Part shown: positions 15,716 to 18,036 of the stretch, piece by piece | How the letters are laid out: the number at the start of each line of letters is the position of its first letter | Position numbering within the stretch: the stretch's first letter is position 1 | Program-made: the position numbers and the translations under genes | Assembly (NCBI GenBank): GCA_964394475.1 | Contig: CAYMXZ010000052.1 | Location: 1-18,036, forward strand | Source of the DNA: RQOF01 sp964394475 | GTDB lineage: Bacteria; Calditrichota; Calditrichia; RBG-13-44-9 | Length of the DNA: 18,036 nucleotides | Reading direction: 5' to 3' | The notes under the pieces: model-generated | What the model was told of the DNA's origin: nothing | The model's input: only the letters and a program-made list of their open reading frames with translations | Databases searched by the model: none

Positions 15716-17481
15716 ATATTATTCCCGGTGTTTTGGCTTTTTTCAATCTTTGCCCAGGTATCGCGCAAAGTCGCCGTTCGGTTAAATACCAACTTCCCGT
15801 GCGCGGCTGCTCTACTGTCCACACAAAAATACCCATTTCTCAAAAACTGAAAACGACTGCCGGCTGCGGCATTTTTGAGGGATGGTTCCACATAGCCCGA
15901 TACGATTTCCAGGGAACGAGGATTTATATTAACCAAAAAATCCTCTCCTTCCGGTACTTCATCAGGATCGGGTTTTGTAAATAAATAATCATATAGTCGG
16001 ATCTCAGCGGGAATCGCATGGGGAATGGATAGCCAATGCAAAGTACCCTTTACTCGGCGGCCACCTGCTTCCTCCCCGCTGCGGGTTGCAGGATCGTAAG
16101 TGCAGTGAAGTTCAACGATCTTTCCGGTTTTTTCATCCTTTACTACCTTTTCACATTTAATGATGTAAGCATGTTTCAGGCGCACTTCCTGACCGGGTGC
16201 CAGGCGGAAAAATTTTTTCGGAGGATTTTCACGAAAGTCGTCCTGCTCAATATATATCTCGCGAGAGAACAAAATTTTCCGGGTTCCCATGGAGGGATCT
16301 TCTGGATTATTAATGGCTTCGAGTTCTTCAACTTTGCCGGCAGGATAATTATCGATGATCACTTTTAAAGGTCGCAGGACCGCCATGACACGTGGTGCAC
16401 GTTTATTTAAATCCTCACGCAAACAGTGCTCCAGTAAAGCAATATCCACCACGCTATTGCTTTTAGCCACCCCGATGCGTTCACAAAAATCGCGGATAGA
16501 CTCCGGCGTGTATCCGCGGCGACGAAGTCCTGAGATGGTCGGCATGCGCGGATCGTCCCAGCCATCCACAATCCCCTCCTGCACCAGTCGTAAAAGTTTA
16601 CGTTTGCTCAATACCGTATAGGTCAATTCCAATCGCGCAAATTCAATTTGACGCGGTGCATGAATTCCCAGCTGTTCAATAAACCAATCATATAACGGCC
16701 GATGATCTTCAAATTCCAGGGTGCAGATAGAGTGAGTAATTTTCTCGATGGAGTCAGACTGCCCATGTGCCCAATCGTACATGGGATAGATACACCACTT
16801 GTCGCCGGTGCGATGATGGGGCGCATGCAGAATACGATACATTACCGGGTCGCGCATATTCAAATTCCCGGAGCGCATATCGATCTTAGCCCGCAGGACT
16901 TTTTCACCGTTTTTATATTTACCATTCTTCATCTCTTCAAACAGGCGAAGATTCTCCTCGATAGATCGGTTGCGGTAAGGACTCTCTTTTCCCGGTTCAG
17001 TCAACGTACCGCGATATTCGCGAATCTCATCCGCCGATAAATCATCCACATAGGCTTTACCGGCCTTAATCAACTGCACCGCCCATTCATAGAGTTGATC
17101 AAAATAATCTGAGGCGTAGAACAGCCGGTCTTCCCAATCGAACCCCAACCACCGAACATCTTCCTGAATGGAGCGAATATACTCTTCCTCTTCTTTGAGC
17201 GGATTAGTATCATCAAAACGCAGGTTACACAAACCATGAAATTCCTGGGCCAATCCAAAATTCAGGGTAATGGATTTGGCGTGGCCAATGTGAAGATATC
17301 CATTCGGCTCCGGTGGAAAACGGGTGTGCACTCTCCCACCGTATCTTTTGGATTCCAAATCCGCCATAATGATGTCGCGAATAAAATTCGGTGGAACATT
17401 CACCTTTGGCTCAGGATTACTTTTTTTAGTCTGTGAACCGTATCCCGGATCTTCTGTATTATTTTTCCTTTTCTCAAGCAT
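15712..17481 (-). CDS. glnS: Glutaminyl-tRNA synthetase
   Basis: 589 residues, class I synthetase charging tRNA-Gln with glutamine. PPEPNGYLHIGHAKS gives the HIGH motif at residues 64-67, and the second signature is VLSKRKL, the usual GlnRS form of KMSKS. RFDDTNPLKEEEEYI and the CTLEFEDHRPLYDW stretch are diagnostic for GlnRS over GluRS. The C-terminal anticodon-binding beta-barrels follow. It is slightly longer than the E. coli enzyme because of a ~30-residue charged N-terminal extension (KRKNNTEDPG onward). ATG 17481 has AGAGG about 16 bases upstream. It is divergent from gltX, which begins 204 bases away. Many bacteria lack GlnRS and use GluRS plus GatCAB, so its presence is informative about the lineage. 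Confidence 0.98.
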   Translation of the reverse strand: MLEKRKNNTEDPGYGSQTKKSNPEPKVNVPPNFIRDIIMADLESKRYGGRVHTRFPPEPNGYLHIGHAKSITLNFGLAQEFHGLCNLRFDDTNPLKEEEEYIRSIQEDVRWLGFDWEDRLFYASDYFDQLYEWAVQLIKAGKAYVDDLSADEIREYRGTLTEPGKESPYRNRSIEENLRLFEEMKNGKYKNGEKVLRAKIDMRSGNLNMRDPVMYRILHAPHHRTGDKWCIYPMYDWAHGQSDSIEKITHSICTLEFEDHRPLYDWFIEQLGIHAPRQIEFARLELTYTVLSKRKLLRLVQEGIVDGWDDPRMPTISGLRRRGYTPESIRDFCERIGVAKSNSVVDIALLEHCLREDLNKRAPRVMAVLRPLKVIIDNYPAGKVEELEAINNPEDPSMGTRKILFSREIYIEQDDFRENPPKKFFRLAPGQEVRLKHAYIIKCEKVVKDEKTGKIVELHCTYDPATRSGEEAGGRRVKGTLHWLSIPHAIPAEIRLYDYLFTKPDPDEVPEGEDFLVNINPRSLEIVSGYVEPSLKNAAAGSRFQFLRNGYFCVDSRAAAHGKLVFNRTATLRDTWAKIEKSQNTGNNI

Positions 17482-17534
17482 AGAAAATAAACCTCTGATT
17501 TTGCTTCATATTAGTTTTTAATTTAAGCAATTTA

Positions 17535-17560
17535 TTTTGATTTAAAAAATTAAACCAAAA
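17535..17560. promoter_or_regulatory. Imperfect palindrome between divergent glnS and gltX
   Basis: TTTTGATTTAA (17535-17545) and TTAAACCAAAA (17550-17560) are inverse repeats with ten of eleven positions pairing, separated by AAAA. The site lies in the 204-base AT-rich space between the two divergent synthetase genes. It may be an operator or part of overlapping promoters; base composition alone could also produce it. Confidence 0.25.
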
Positions 17561-17685
17561 ATTGTTATCGCTATGGAGGCTGATATTTTTCGTCGATAGA
17601 ATTGTTATGAGAAACATCTTACAGGTAAATTTTGATTATACTGCTTGAAAAAACGAGGACATATTTGTAATATTCGTTAATTTTT

Positions 17686-18036
17686 ATGAATGATATGACA
17701 ACCATAGTTCGCACTCGTTTTGCACCCAGTCCGACTGGATTTCTGCACGTAGGTGGTTTACGAACCGCCCTGTATAACTATTTGTTTGCCCGGCATCATC
17801 AAGGACAGTTTATTTTGCGGATAGAAGATACCGATCGCACCCGCTATGTAGAAGGCGCCATCGAAAATCTGATACGAACACTGCATCTGATGGGTATCCA
17901 CTACGATGAAGGGCCAGATGGCGGTGGTCCTCATGCACCCTACTTGCAATCTCAGCGCACCGATCTTTATCAGCGCTATGCTCAGGCACTTATTGAGAAG
18001 GGAGAGGCATATTATTGTTTTTGCACGGCTGAGCGG
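17686..18036 (+). CDS. gltX: Glutamyl-tRNA synthetase, N-terminal part (runs off the window)
   Basis: The first 117 residues are present; the gene continues past the right edge. RFAPSPTGFLHVGGLRTALYNYLF holds the GluRS version of the HIGH motif (HVGG, residues 21-24), followed by FILRIEDTDRTR and EGPDGGGP with PYLQSQR, all typical of discriminating or non-discriminating bacterial GluRS. It charges tRNA-Glu with glutamate. The start may be ATG 17686 or ATG 17695 (MTTIVRTRF); the latter gives the usual short N-terminus, and neither has a strong ribosome site. Since glnS is also present, this enzyme probably need not misacylate tRNA-Gln. It is divergent from glnS. Confidence 0.96.
   Translation, partial: MNDMTTIVRTRFAPSPTGFLHVGGLRTALYNYLFARHHQGQFILRIEDTDRTRYVEGAIENLIRTLHLMGIHYDEGPDGGGPHAPYLQSQRTDLYQRYAQALIEKGEAYYCFCTAER

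Overview
The window looks like part of a scaffold from a diderm bacterium, probably metagenome-derived: it holds a run of exactly 100 N, typical of scaffolding. Most of it has moderate, AT-leaning composition and bacterial housekeeping genes (IspD, IspF, GlnRS, GluRS, HtrA, DedA). An origin in the FCB/Calditrichota/KSB1 neighbourhood is only a guess from general gene style. No marker here fixes the phylum. The first ~395 bases are clearly more GC-rich and carry a short dispersed repeat that I associate with Chloroflexota-type genomes.

Left part (1-6982): a likely defence or DNA-processing cluster, all on the + strand. It begins with the C-terminal end of an Eco57I/PglX-like DNA methyltransferase, cut off at the window edge and apparently altered at its own 3' end. 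Two tandem hairpins follow. Then comes an AAA_14/DUF4143 ATPase that overlaps by ATGA the start of a giant (about 1689 aa) COG1205-type helicase. The helicase carries several cysteine clusters, an MZB/DUF1998 domain and a C-terminal Vsr/DUF559-like nuclease domain. This resembles DISARM and Druantia in parts (methylase plus DUF1998 helicase), but the gene set and the fusion match neither as I know them. It is the best candidate for an undescribed system.

Middle (7090-11475): an exported alpha/beta hydrolase; a stand-alone E2-type acyltransferase catalytic domain; a two-gene micro-operon for a small membrane-anchored or lipid-anchored protein and a small membrane protein; tRNA-Arg(ACG) and a nitroreductase, both on the minus strand; the assembly gap; and a YugP-like membrane zinc peptidase.

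Right part (11521-18036): an HtrA/Deg protease with two PDZ domains; an array of about 2.3 near-identical ~130 bp tandem repeats bearing the palindrome ATAACGTTAT; a compact ispD-ispF-dedA cluster of isoprenoid precursor synthesis plus a membrane protein; a convergent glnS flanked by an AT-rich inverted repeat; and the start of gltX, divergent from glnS. Having both GlnRS and GluRS suggests that Gln-tRNA is made directly.
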